Assembly (NCBI RefSeq): GCF_014646335.1
Contig: NZ_BMNG01000003.1
Coordinates: 329,544 to 393,543 of the forward strand
Direction: 5' to 3'
Source of the DNA: Streptomyces lasiicapitis
Lineage (GTDB): Bacteria > Actinomycetota > Actinomycetes > Streptomycetales > Streptomycetaceae
Length of the DNA: 64,000 nucleotides
The notes beneath the pieces are model-generated. The model made no database searches and had not been told where the DNA came from. It was given only the letters and a program-made list of their open reading frames with translations. Below, piece after piece: positions 9,090-16,459 of this stretch (the first letter of the stretch is position 1; every line of letters starts with the position of its first letter). Made by a program: the position numbers and the translations under genes.

Positions 9090-9995
9090 TCAGCCCGAGC
9101 GCCCGGCCAACTCGGCGAACAGGGCGACCGTGCGCGCCCGGTCCGCCGGGGAGCCCTCGGGGAACAGCATCAGCTCGGTCGCGCCCGCCTCGGCAAAGCG
9201 GCGCACGGCCGCTTCGACGACCGCCTCGTCGCCCGCGACGAGGGTCTCCTCGGGGCCGCCGATGCCCTGCCGGTCGAGCGTGCCGCGATAGCTGGGCAGC
9301 GTGCCGGCCATGCCGTACGTCCCGGCGACCCCGGCACGTACGCCGTCCGGATCCGCCGTCACGGACGCCATCACGCCGACGGTGATCCGCGGGGGCGCCG
9401 CCCTGCCCGCGGCGCCCGCCGTGACGCCGGGGACCACGTAGTCGGCGAGGAGGCGCGGACCCGTCCAGATGGTGAGGACCCCGTCGGCGCGCTCGCCGGC
9501 GAGGGCGAGCATCTTGGGGCCGTGGGCGGCGAGCAGGACGGGCGGTGCCTTCGTGCCGGGCGCGGCCACCCCGCCGACCGCCGTGACCGTCTCCCCGCGC
9601 ACCTCGGCCTCCGCACCGCGCAGCACGGGATCGAGGACGTCGAGATATTCGTGTACGCGGCGCAGCGGCCGGTCCCACGGCAGGCCGAACCGCGCCTCCA
9701 CGAGGGCCGCGTGGCTCGGCCCGACCCCCAGCGTCAGCCGCCCGCCCACCGCGGCCTGCGCCGTCAGGGCTTGGGCGGCGAGCGTGAAGGGGTGGCGCGG
9801 GAACAGCGGGACGACGGAGGTGCCGAGCTCGATGCCGGGGGCGCGCTCGCCGAGCGCCGCGAACACCGTCAGCGGGTCCCAGCCCGTGCTCTCGTTCAGC
9901 CAGGCCCGCGCGAAGCCGTCCGCGGCGGCGTGCTCCACGGCGTCGAGGATGTCCGGGAGGGGAGTGGTGCCGTCGATCCAGAGTCCGAGTTCCAT
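9090..9995 (-). CDS. F420-dependent LLM-class oxidoreductase (luciferase-like)
   Basis: The ATG at 9995 gives a 301-residue protein beginning MELGLWIDG, the usual first beta-strand of the luciferase-like monooxygenase TIM barrel; a longer frame exists upstream but adds only unfolded-looking residues. Visible barrel elements include GTSVVPLFPRHP, GRLTLGVGPSH and LAAHGPKMLALAGERADGV. In actinobacteria this subfamily (TIGR03564-like) uses coenzyme F420, acting on unknown organic substrates in the cytoplasm. The ribosome site is weak (GGAC close to the ATG), so a short leader is likely. It diverges from a LysR gene, a common arrangement in which the regulator controls the enzyme. The 3' end of the gene is partly duplicated just downstream. 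Confidence 0.85.
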   Translation of the reverse strand: MELGLWIDGTTPLPDILDAVEHAAADGFARAWLNESTGWDPLTVFAALGERAPGIELGTSVVPLFPRHPFTLAAQALTAQAAVGGRLTLGVGPSHAALVEARFGLPWDRPLRRVHEYLDVLDPVLRGAEAEVRGETVTAVGGVAAPGTKAPPVLLAAHGPKMLALAGERADGVLTIWTGPRLLADYVVPGVTAGAAGRAAPPRITVGVMASVTADPDGVRAGVAGTYGMAGTLPSYRGTLDRQGIGGPEETLVAGDEAVVEAAVRRFAEAGATELMLFPEGSPADRARTVALFAELAGRSG

Positions 9996-10117
9996 GGGTC
10001 CAGTCCAACGCGCGGCACCAGGGGGAACAATGGGCAATCACGCTGCCCAGCGATAAGCGGGCGTGATGGTGGCACCGGGCGGGCCGGTGCGGGGGCACAA
10101 AGGGCGCCGGAGCGCCG

Positions 10118-10176
10118 GGGCGTCAGGGGCATCCCCGGGGCATCCGGGGCATCCGGGGCGTCAGGGGCATCCGGGG
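10118..10176. repeat. tandem GGGGCATCC repeats in the LLM/LysR intergenic region
   Basis: GGGGCATCC is present at 10126, 10137, 10146 and 10164, with two GGGGCGTCA variants between. The array ends directly at the GGAGGA ribosome site of the LysR gene and covers the space where its promoter or operator would lie. It looks like slippage-expanded simple sequence; copy-number variation between strains would be expected. Confidence 0.6.
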
Positions 10177-10190
10177 AGGAGAAAAGCACC

Positions 10191-11084
10191 ATGGAGATCC
10201 GGCAGCTCCGCTGCTTCGTGGCCGTCGCCGAGGAACTGCACTTCGCCCGCGCCGCCGCCCGGCTCGGCGTCGCGCAGCCCGCCGTGAGTCATCAACTGGC
10301 CAGGCTGGAGCGGGAGTTGGGCCTCAGCCTGCTGACCCGTTCGCCGCGCCGGGTCGCCCTCACCGCGGACGGGGTCCGGCTGCTCACCGAGGCGCGGGCG
10401 GCGCTCGCCGCGGTCGACCGGGTGCGGGACGTGGCCGAGGAGCTGGCCACGGGCCGGACGGGCGCGCTGCGCATCGGGACGAGCCCGGGGCTCGGGCGCA
10501 GGCTGGCGCACGGTCTCGCCACCCTGCGGGAGCTCGCGCCGGACGTGGAGCTGATCCTGGTCGACGGACCGGCTCGGGCCCACGCGGCCGCCGTCGCCTC
10601 CGGCGAGCTGCGCGCGGCCCTCGTCCGCACCGCGCCGCCGCCGAGGGCCGGGGTGCACGCGGTGCGTCTCGGCGAGGACCCGCTCTCGGCGGTGCTGCCG
10701 CGTACGCACCCCGCCGCCGCGGCACCGGCCGTACGGGTCCGTGAACTCGCCGATCTGCGGCTGCGGTTGCCCCCGCGCGACGGCGATCCGGTGCTGCACG
10801 ACGCGGTGCTCGCCCGGTGCGCCGACGAGGAGGCGGCCGTCGCCCGCGGCCGCGACGTCACCTCGGTGGACGACGCCGTCCTGGAGATCGGCACCGGGAC
10901 CCCCGCGTGGACCGTGGTGCACGGCGAGCGGACCGAGGTCGACAGGTGCGCGAGCGAGACGTACCGGGGGCCGCGGGCCGCGGTGCGTCCCTTCGACCCG
11001 CCGCTCGGCGTCCCCGTCCACATGCTGCTGCCGATCCGGTGGGCGGCCACATGCCGTGACGCACTGGTGGACGCCTTCCGCTGA
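10191..11084 (+). CDS. LysR-family transcriptional regulator
   Basis: ATG at 10191, preceded by GGAGGA with 9-nt spacing, encodes 297 residues. Residues 1-60 are a classic LysR winged helix with FVAVAEELHFARAAARLGVAQPAVSHQLARLE. Residues from about 90 form the periplasmic-binding-like effector domain, beginning GALRIGTSPGLGRR. LysR proteins generally activate a divergently transcribed neighbour in response to a small ligand, here presumably the LLM oxidoreductase gene that starts 195 bp away on the other strand. The ligand is unknown. The tail of the effector domain (VHMLLPIRW) looks complete. Confidence 0.9.
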   Translation: MEIRQLRCFVAVAEELHFARAAARLGVAQPAVSHQLARLERELGLSLLTRSPRRVALTADGVRLLTEARAALAAVDRVRDVAEELATGRTGALRIGTSPGLGRRLAHGLATLRELAPDVELILVDGPARAHAAAVASGELRAALVRTAPPPRAGVHAVRLGEDPLSAVLPRTHPAAAAPAVRVRELADLRLRLPPRDGDPVLHDAVLARCADEEAAVARGRDVTSVDDAVLEIGTGTPAWTVVHGERTEVDRCASETYRGPRAAVRPFDPPLGVPVHMLLPIRWAATCRDALVDAFR

Positions 11085-11503
11085 GCCGTGTGCCGGCCCC
11101 TTCGTCGGGCACGTCGCCGCGCTTTTGCGGGCGCCCGGTTTCACCGTCGAGTTCGGTGGTGCCGACAGGCTTCGGACGGGGCGGGAGAAAGCCCGATTCG
11201 CTTCCGTATTGGTACGGACTTTTATGGCGCGCGGAGCGTTCGGCGCGCACGTCTCCGTGAGGTCTCAACTCGGAAAAGCCTGCAGCCCAAACCTGCATTC
11301 GATCTTGCTAGGCCGACCGTGAGTGGACTATACCTGTCGGCGTCTGCACTCCCTGGACTGTCCCGGATCGACCAGCCGCGGCGGCCGTTCCACCGGCGTC
11401 GGACACATCCCGCACCATCGCACAACCCCAGCTTCACAACTCCGCGGTGCCGGGGAGGTTCCGGTTCACCGCCTGAGTCCTGGAAGAAGGCGAGGACTTG
11501 AGC
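11085..11503. other. ngcE upstream region, no gene seen
   Basis: Most of this 419-bp gap is unusually AT-richer than its surroundings and no codon-biased frame is supported. It holds the probable ngcE promoter around 11305-11340 and a DasR-like box, described separately, leaving a long untranslated leader of about 165 nt before ngcE. No clear terminator for the LysR gene was found. Confidence 0.5.
11305..11337 (+). promoter_or_regulatory. ngcE promoter candidate with DasR-like (dre) box
   Basis: TTGCTA at 11305-11310 and TATACC at 11329-11334 are separated by 18 bp and resemble -35 and -10 elements. Overlapping the -10 is AGTGGACTATACCTGT (11322-11337), which matches 12 of 16 positions of the DasR responsive element AGTGGTCTAGACCACT as I know it. 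DasR is the GlcNAc-sensing GntR repressor of chitin and aminosugar uptake genes, which suits a chitobiose transporter. Binding here is inferred only. Confidence 0.45.
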
Positions 11504-12952
11504 ATGGGATCCACCCCTGGGACCTCCGGCAGGCCCACCGCCGGCGGCGTCGGCCGCCGCGATCTGATCAAGCGCGCGGCCGCGCTCGGCATCATCTCCG
11601 TACCGACGATGAGCTTTCTGTCGGCGTGCGCCTCCGGCGGCGGCGGTGACAACGACAAGGCCAAGACGTCCAAGAAGACGAAGAGCAACCCGTTCGGCGT
11701 CGCCAAGGACAACGACCTGGACGTCTTCATCTTCAAGGGCGGCTACGGCGACGCCTACGCCAAGGCGTGGGAGGCGTCCTTCGAGAAGAAGTACGGCGGC
11801 TCGGTCGCGCACAGCGGCGAGCAGGACGTCACCGGCAAGCTGCAGCCCCGCTTCAACAAGGGCAATCCGCCGGACGTCGTCGACGACTCCGGTTCCAAGA
11901 AGATGAAGCTGGACACGCTGCACAAGGAAGGTCATCTGACCGACCTCACGCAGTTGCTCGACGCGCCGTCCATCGACGACCCGAGCAAGAAGATCCGCGA
12001 CATCATGCTGCCGGGGACGATCGAGCAGGGCACCTTCGGCGGCAAGTTCCACGCGCTGTTCTACGTGTACGCGACGTGGGGCCTCTGGTACTCCAACAAG
12101 CTTTTCAAGAAGCACGGTTGGGAGGTCCCGAAGACCTGGGACCAGATGCTCGACATCATGAAGGACGCCAAGTCCAAGGGCATCGGCGGCCTCGCCCACC
12201 AGGGCAAGTACCCGTACTACATGAACATCGTGATCATGGACCTGATCGCCAAGACCGGTGGCATGGACGCCGTGAAGGCGATCGACAACCTGGAGAAGAA
12301 GGCCTTCGTCGGCAACCCGGCCGCCGAGCGCGCCATCGAGGCGGTGTACGAGATCGTGGAGAAGGGCCTGCTGATGCCGGGCACCAACTCCCTGGAGCAC
12401 ACCGAGGCCCAGACCAAGTGGAACGAGTACAAGGCCGTCTTCATCCCGTCGGGCTCCTGGCTGGAGAACGAGCAGGCCAAGCAGACGCCGGACGACTTCG
12501 AGATGACGTTCCTGCCGCTGCCGCTGCTGCCCGACTCCAAGATGAAGCTGCACGCCCTGCGCACCGGCGCCGACGAGCCGTTCATCGTGCCGTCCAAGGC
12601 CAAGAACGTGCCCGGCGGCCTTGAGTTCCTGCGCCGCATGCTCTCCAAGGAAGGCGCCACCGCCTTTGCCAAGGAGGCCAGTTCGCTGTCCGTGATCGGC
12701 CCGGAGTTCGTCGACAAGAGCGTGCAGCTTCGCCCCGGCATCAAGACGGCGCTGGCCGCGGTCGACGCCTGTCCGGTCGACGAGCGCTTCAACTTCCGTT
12801 ACTCGGAGTGGTACGGCGAGCTGGACGTGGCGATCCAGAACGCCACCGGTGAGCTGATGGCCAAGCGCATCACGCCCAAGAAGTGGCTGGAGCGCTGCCA
12901 GGCCGCGGTCGACAAGGAAGCCGAGAAGAACCCCGACACGAAGCGGAAGTAG
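11504..12952 (+). CDS. ngcE: NgcE, N-acetylglucosamine/chitobiose ABC transporter substrate-binding lipoprotein
   Basis: The ATG at 11504 lies 8 nt after a GGCGAGG site; a TTG two codons upstream is less well spaced. The 482-residue product has twin arginines at 18-19 (GRRDLIKR), a hydrophobic stretch and lipobox LSAC with Cys42, so it is probably a Tat-exported lipoprotein. The rest is a family 1 extracellular solute-binding fold, with KYGGSVAHSGEQDVTGKLQ and KTWDQMLDIMKDAKSKGIGG visible. Sequence and gene order (permeases, then ROK regulator, then xylFGH) match NgcE, which binds GlcNAc and N,N'-diacetylchitobiose. No ATPase gene follows; NgcEFG and DasABC systems are known to share the multi-use ATPase MsiK encoded elsewhere. 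Confidence 0.92.
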   Translation: MGSTPGTSGRPTAGGVGRRDLIKRAAALGIISVPTMSFLSACASGGGGDNDKAKTSKKTKSNPFGVAKDNDLDVFIFKGGYGDAYAKAWEASFEKKYGGSVAHSGEQDVTGKLQPRFNKGNPPDVVDDSGSKKMKLDTLHKEGHLTDLTQLLDAPSIDDPSKKIRDIMLPGTIEQGTFGGKFHALFYVYATWGLWYSNKLFKKHGWEVPKTWDQMLDIMKDAKSKGIGGLAHQGKYPYYMNIVIMDLIAKTGGMDAVKAIDNLEKKAFVGNPAAERAIEAVYEIVEKGLLMPGTNSLEHTEAQTKWNEYKAVFIPSGSWLENEQAKQTPDDFEMTFLPLPLLPDSKMKLHALRTGADEPFIVPSKAKNVPGGLEFLRRMLSKEGATAFAKEASSLSVIGPEFVDKSVQLRPGIKTALAAVDACPVDERFNFRYSEWYGELDVAIQNATGELMAKRITPKKWLERCQAAVDKEAEKNPDTKRK

Positions 12953-12962
12953 TCGTCGTCAT

Positions 12963-13021
12963 CCGCCGGCCGGGGCCGGGCGGCACGGTCGGCCGGGCGC
13001 CGCCCGCGCCCCGGCCGGCGG
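12963..13021 (+). promoter_or_regulatory. ngcE-ngcF intergenic hairpin
   Basis: A perfect 14-bp inverted repeat (12963-12976 with 13008-13021) encloses a second 7-bp repeat (12978-12984 with 12999-13005), making one long stem 10 bp after the ngcE stop. Such structures between a binding-protein gene and its permease genes usually stabilise the upstream message or partly terminate, giving more binding protein than membrane protein. Confidence 0.65.
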
Positions 13022-13069
13022 TGCGGCGCCGCCTCGGTACGGTCACGGCAAGGCCAGGAGCAGGGTGTT

Positions 13070-13999
13070 ATGCATCGGAAAAAGTACCCGTTCATCGCGG
13101 GTTTTCTCATTCTCCCCGTCGGGCTCTATGTATTGCTGGTGATCTGGCCCTACATCCAGACCATCAGCTACTCCTTCACCGACTGGAGCGGCGCCTCCCA
13201 GAACTTCAATTTCGTCGGCTTCGACAACTACACGGCACTGGCGAAGGACGACGTCTTCATCAAGGCGCTGCAGCACAATGCCCTGCTGCTCGTTCTGGTG
13301 CCGACCCTGACGATTCTGCTCTCGCTGTTCTTCGCCTTCATGGTGAATGTCGGCGGCCGCGGCGGCGCGGGCGGAGTGTCCGGCGTCAAGGGATCCGCTT
13401 TCTACCGCATCATCTTCTTCTTCCCGCAGGTCCTCTCCATCGCCATCCTCGCCATCCTCTTCAAGGCGGTCTACCGCGGCGACGACTCGGGCCTCATCAA
13501 CGGCTCGCTCCAGGCGATCGGCCTCGGCGACAAGAGCAACCCGACGGAGTGGCTCAACGACCCGGACCTGGTGCTCTGGTGCATCGTGTTCGTGATGGTC
13601 TGGGCCGGGGCCGGCTTCTACATGGTGCTGTTCTCGGCCGCCATGCAGTCCATCCCCAAGGACATCTACGAGGCGGCGCTGCTCGACGGCGCGGGGAAGT
13701 TCCAGACCTTCTTCCGGGTCACCCTGCCGCTGCTCTGGGAGACCATCCAGACGGCCTGGGTGTTCCTCGCGATTCTCTCCATGGACGCGTTCCTGCTCAT
13801 CTCCACCCTCACGTCACAGGACTTCGGCGGTGGCCCCGACCACAGCAGCGAGGTCATCTCGACGTACCTGATGCGCAACTTCCAGACGTACAGCAAGAGC
13901 GGGTACGCCTGCGCCATGGGGGTGGTGATGCTGCTGCTCACCCTGATCGTGTCCATCGTCACGCTGCGGCTCAGCCGCCGTGACCGCATCGAGTTCTGA
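13070..13999 (+). CDS. ngcF: NgcF, sugar ABC transporter permease
   Basis: ATG at 13070 follows AGGAG; the protein has 309 residues and about six hydrophobic helices, the first being FIAGFLILPVGLYVLLVIWP. The MalF-type coupling motif EAALLDGAGKFQTFFRVTLP sits near residue 200 and would contact the ATPase. This is the first of two integral-membrane subunits of the NgcEFG importer, transcribed after ngcE and 14 bp before ngcG. The long loop after helix 1 contains YSFTDWSGA, the usual membrane-entry segment of the family. Confidence 0.92.
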   Translation: MHRKKYPFIAGFLILPVGLYVLLVIWPYIQTISYSFTDWSGASQNFNFVGFDNYTALAKDDVFIKALQHNALLLVLVPTLTILLSLFFAFMVNVGGRGGAGGVSGVKGSAFYRIIFFFPQVLSIAILAILFKAVYRGDDSGLINGSLQAIGLGDKSNPTEWLNDPDLVLWCIVFVMVWAGAGFYMVLFSAAMQSIPKDIYEAALLDGAGKFQTFFRVTLPLLWETIQTAWVFLAILSMDAFLLISTLTSQDFGGGPDHSSEVISTYLMRNFQTYSKSGYACAMGVVMLLLTLIVSIVTLRLSRRDRIEF

Positions 14000-14013
14000 G
14001 GGAGGCGCGAGCG

Positions 14014-14940
14014 ATGACGGCTCCCGCGACTCAACCGCCTGCCACCAAGGTCAAGGTGCCGGGCCAGCGCGGCGGCGGACGCGGCCCCGGCAAGGACGGC
14101 ATGGAGGGAAGGACCCTCAACGCCTTCTCGCACGGCTTCCTGGTGCTGTGGGCGGTCATGATCGTCCTGCCGCTGTTCTGGATCCTGCTCGGCAACTTCA
14201 AGACCGACTCCCAGATCAAGTCCAGCGCCTGGACCTGGCCCACCGAATGGACCTTCGACGCCTTCCAGCGCGGCTGGGAGAAGGGCGTCGGCGACTACCT
14301 GCTCAACACCCTGATCGTCATGGTCGTCTCGGTGCCGCTGACGATGCTGCTCGGCGCGATGGCGGCCTACGTGCTCGCCCGCTACGACTTCGTCGGCAAC
14401 CGGTTCGTGTACTACTTCTTCGTCGCCGGGTCGATGTTCCCGGTGTTCCTGGCGCTCGTGCCGCTGTACTTCATGGTCGACCGGCTCGGCATGCTCAACA
14501 CGTACCAAGGACTGATCCTGGTGTACGTCGCGTACTCGCTGCCGTTCACCGTGTTCTACCTGCACTCGTTCTTCCGGACGCTGCCCACCGCCATCCACGA
14601 GGCGGCGGTGATCGACGGCGCCTCGCACACCCGGGTGTTCTTCCAGATCATGGTGCCGATGGCGAAACCCGGACTGATCAGCGTCGGGATCTTCAACGTC
14701 CTCGGCCAGTGGAACCAGTACATCCTGCCGCTGACCCTGATGCAGAAGCAGAGCGGCGGCGACGAGGACCGCTCCATGCTCGCCCAGGGCCTGGTGAGCC
14801 TGATGAACCAGGGAAACTACGAGACCGACCTGCCCGCCCTGTACGCGGGCATGACCATCTCCATGATCCCGGTCCTTGTGGTCTACCTCTCCTTCCAGCG
14901 GCAGGTGCAGTCCGGCCTCACCGCGGCCACCATCAAGTGA
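14014..14940 (+). CDS. ngcG: NgcG, sugar ABC transporter permease
   Basis: ATG at 14014, after GAGGGAGG, gives 308 residues. A charged N-terminal tail of about 35 residues precedes six membrane helices, and the EAA loop EAAVIDGASHTRVFFQIMVP is near residue 195. This is the MalG-type partner of NgcF. The last codons (TAATIK-stop) are repeated directly downstream as TAVTIK-stop at 14940-14960, one base overlapping the true stop, so a single-base slip would append a near-copy of the same end. Confidence 0.92.
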   Translation: MTAPATQPPATKVKVPGQRGGGRGPGKDGMEGRTLNAFSHGFLVLWAVMIVLPLFWILLGNFKTDSQIKSSAWTWPTEWTFDAFQRGWEKGVGDYLLNTLIVMVVSVPLTMLLGAMAAYVLARYDFVGNRFVYYFFVAGSMFPVFLALVPLYFMVDRLGMLNTYQGLILVYVAYSLPFTVFYLHSFFRTLPTAIHEAAVIDGASHTRVFFQIMVPMAKPGLISVGIFNVLGQWNQYILPLTLMQKQSGGDEDRSMLAQGLVSLMNQGNYETDLPALYAGMTISMIPVLVVYLSFQRQVQSGLTAATIK

Positions 14941-14982
14941 CGGCGGTCACGATCAAGTAGTCGAACGCGATCATGCCCATGG

Positions 14983-15004
14983 AACGCCCCGTACGCGGGG
15001 CGTT
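14983..15004 (+). terminator. terminator after ngcEFG
   Basis: AACGCCCCG (14983-14991) pairs perfectly with CGGGGCGTT (14996-15004) around a TACG tetraloop and is followed by TCGTGTG. It separates the ngc operon from the ROK regulator gene. Confidence 0.8.
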
Positions 15005-15035
15005 TCGTGTGCATGGTGTGACCTACTGGATTTTC

Positions 15036-15049
15036 GTCAAGGACTTGAC
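15036..15049. promoter_or_regulatory. palindrome GTCAAG-N2-CTTGAC before the ROK gene
   Basis: GTCAAGGACTTGAC is an inverted repeat with 6-bp arms, 89 bp upstream of the chosen ROK start. Each arm resembles half of the Rok7B7-like element seen before xylF, so autoregulation is plausible. The TTGACT within it could also act as a -35 element. Confidence 0.4.
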
Positions 15050-15137
15050 TGCGGTAACACCTTCAGCACAGCTTGGAGTTCACAACTTGTACGGGCGGCG
15101 ATGGCGCCGTCCGCCATAGGCGGGAGTGGATGAGTCG

Positions 15138-16337
15138 ATGGAGACTCCGGGGTCGCAGTCGTCACTGCACCGAGCAAACCTCGAGCGGGTCGTGCGCGCG
15201 GTACGGCTCGCGGGATCGCTCACGCAGGCGGAGATCGCCAGGACGACGGGCCTGTCCGCCGCGACGGTATCCAACATCGTCCGCGAACTGAAGGACGGCG
15301 GCACCGTCGAGGTCACGCCCACGTCGGCGGGCGGCCGCCGGGCCCGCAGCGTCTCCCTCAGCGGCGACGCCGGCATGGTCATCGGCATCGACTTCGGCCA
15401 CACCCACCTGCGCGTCGCGCTCGGCAACCTCGCCCACAAGGTGCTCGCCGAGGAGTCCGAGCCGCTGGACGTGGACGCCTCCGCCGCGCAGGGCTTCGAC
15501 CGGGCCGAGCGCCTGGTCGGCAAGCTGATCGAGGCCACCGGCGTGGACCGCTCCAAGGTCGCGGGCGTCGGCCTCGGCGTGCCCGGACCCATCGACGTGG
15601 AGTCCGGCACCCTCGGCTCCACCGCGATCCTGCCGGGCTGGGCGGGCACCAAGCCCGCCGAGGAGCTCAAAGAGCGGCTCGGCGTGCCCGTGCACGTCGA
15701 CAACGACGCCAACCTGGGCGCGCTCGGCGAGCTGGTCTGGGGGAGCGGCCGGGGCGTCAAGGACCTCGCGTACATCAAGGTCGCGAGCGGTGTCGGCGCC
15801 GGCCTGGTGATAAGCGGCCGGATCTACCGCGGACCCGGCGGCACGGCCGGAGAAATCGGGCATATCACCCTGGACGAGTCCGGCCCCGTCTGCCGCTGCG
15901 GCAACCGCGGCTGCCTGGAGACCTTCGCCGCCGCCCGGTACGTCCTGCCGCTGCTCCAGTCCAGCCACGGCAGCGATCTGACCATGGAGCGCGTGGTGGC
16001 CCTGGCCCGCGAGGGCGACCCCGGCTGCCGCCGCGTGATCGCCGACGTCGGCCGGCACATCGGCAGCGGTGTCGCGAACCTGTGCAACCTGCTGAACCCG
16101 AGCAGGGTCGTCCTGGGGGGCGCCCTGGCGGAGGCCGGGGAACTGGTCCTCGCGCCCATCAGGGAGTCCGTGGGGCGCTACGCCATCCCGAGTGCGGCAC
16201 GCCAACTGTCCGTACTTCCCGGGGCACTTGGCCATCGTGCGGAGGTCCTCGGCGCGCTCGCGCTCGCGCTCAGCGAGATGGGTGATTCAACCCTTTTGGA
16301 CGGGAGCCTGACGGCTGCCGCACCTGCCTTCACTTAG
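15138..16337 (+). CDS. rok7B7: Rok7B7-type ROK-family transcriptional regulator
   Basis: Chosen start is ATG 15138, about 12 nt after GGCGGGAG; a GTG at 15126 directly abuts that site and is less likely. The 399-residue protein has an N-terminal winged helix (LTQAEIARTTGLSAATVSNI) and a ROK sugar-kinase-like domain. The domain shows the phosphate-binding IGIDFGHTHLRVAL segment and the zinc motif C252-x-C254-G-x2-GC259. Position between ngcEFG and xylFGH identifies it with Rok7B7 (SCO6008 in S. coelicolor, from memory), a pleiotropic regulator of xylose transport, carbon catabolite repression and antibiotic production. It is followed by xylF in the same direction but with its own control region between. 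The ligand is not established by the sequence. Confidence 0.88.
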   Translation: METPGSQSSLHRANLERVVRAVRLAGSLTQAEIARTTGLSAATVSNIVRELKDGGTVEVTPTSAGGRRARSVSLSGDAGMVIGIDFGHTHLRVALGNLAHKVLAEESEPLDVDASAAQGFDRAERLVGKLIEATGVDRSKVAGVGLGVPGPIDVESGTLGSTAILPGWAGTKPAEELKERLGVPVHVDNDANLGALGELVWGSGRGVKDLAYIKVASGVGAGLVISGRIYRGPGGTAGEIGHITLDESGPVCRCGNRGCLETFAAARYVLPLLQSSHGSDLTMERVVALAREGDPGCRRVIADVGRHIGSGVANLCNLLNPSRVVLGGALAEAGELVLAPIRESVGRYAIPSAARQLSVLPGALGHRAEVLGALALALSEMGDSTLLDGSLTAAAPAFT

Positions 16338-16344
16338 ATAACGC

Positions 16345-16384
16345 ATGGCACCGTTGTCATCTCGTTAAGGATTTACTCCTTGAC
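16345..16384. promoter_or_regulatory. xylF control region: imperfect palindrome and Rok7B7-like site
   Basis: ATGGCACCGTTGTCAT (16345-16360) is symmetrical at six of eight base pairs and resembles the GACAACGTTGTC operator before the GH92 gene. TTTACTCCTTGAC at 16372-16384 fits every position of the Rok7B7 consensus TTKAMKHSTTSAV as I recall it from S. avermitilis work. It lies inside an AAGGA-N5-TCCTT inverted repeat (16367-16381). Both sites are within 115 bp of the xylF start. Confidence 0.5.
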
Positions 16385-16459
16385 GCGTGTCGGGTGGCCG
16401 AGTTGACTTCGAGCCACCTCGGCCGCAACGACGCGGCCACGTCAGGGAGGCACCCCCAA

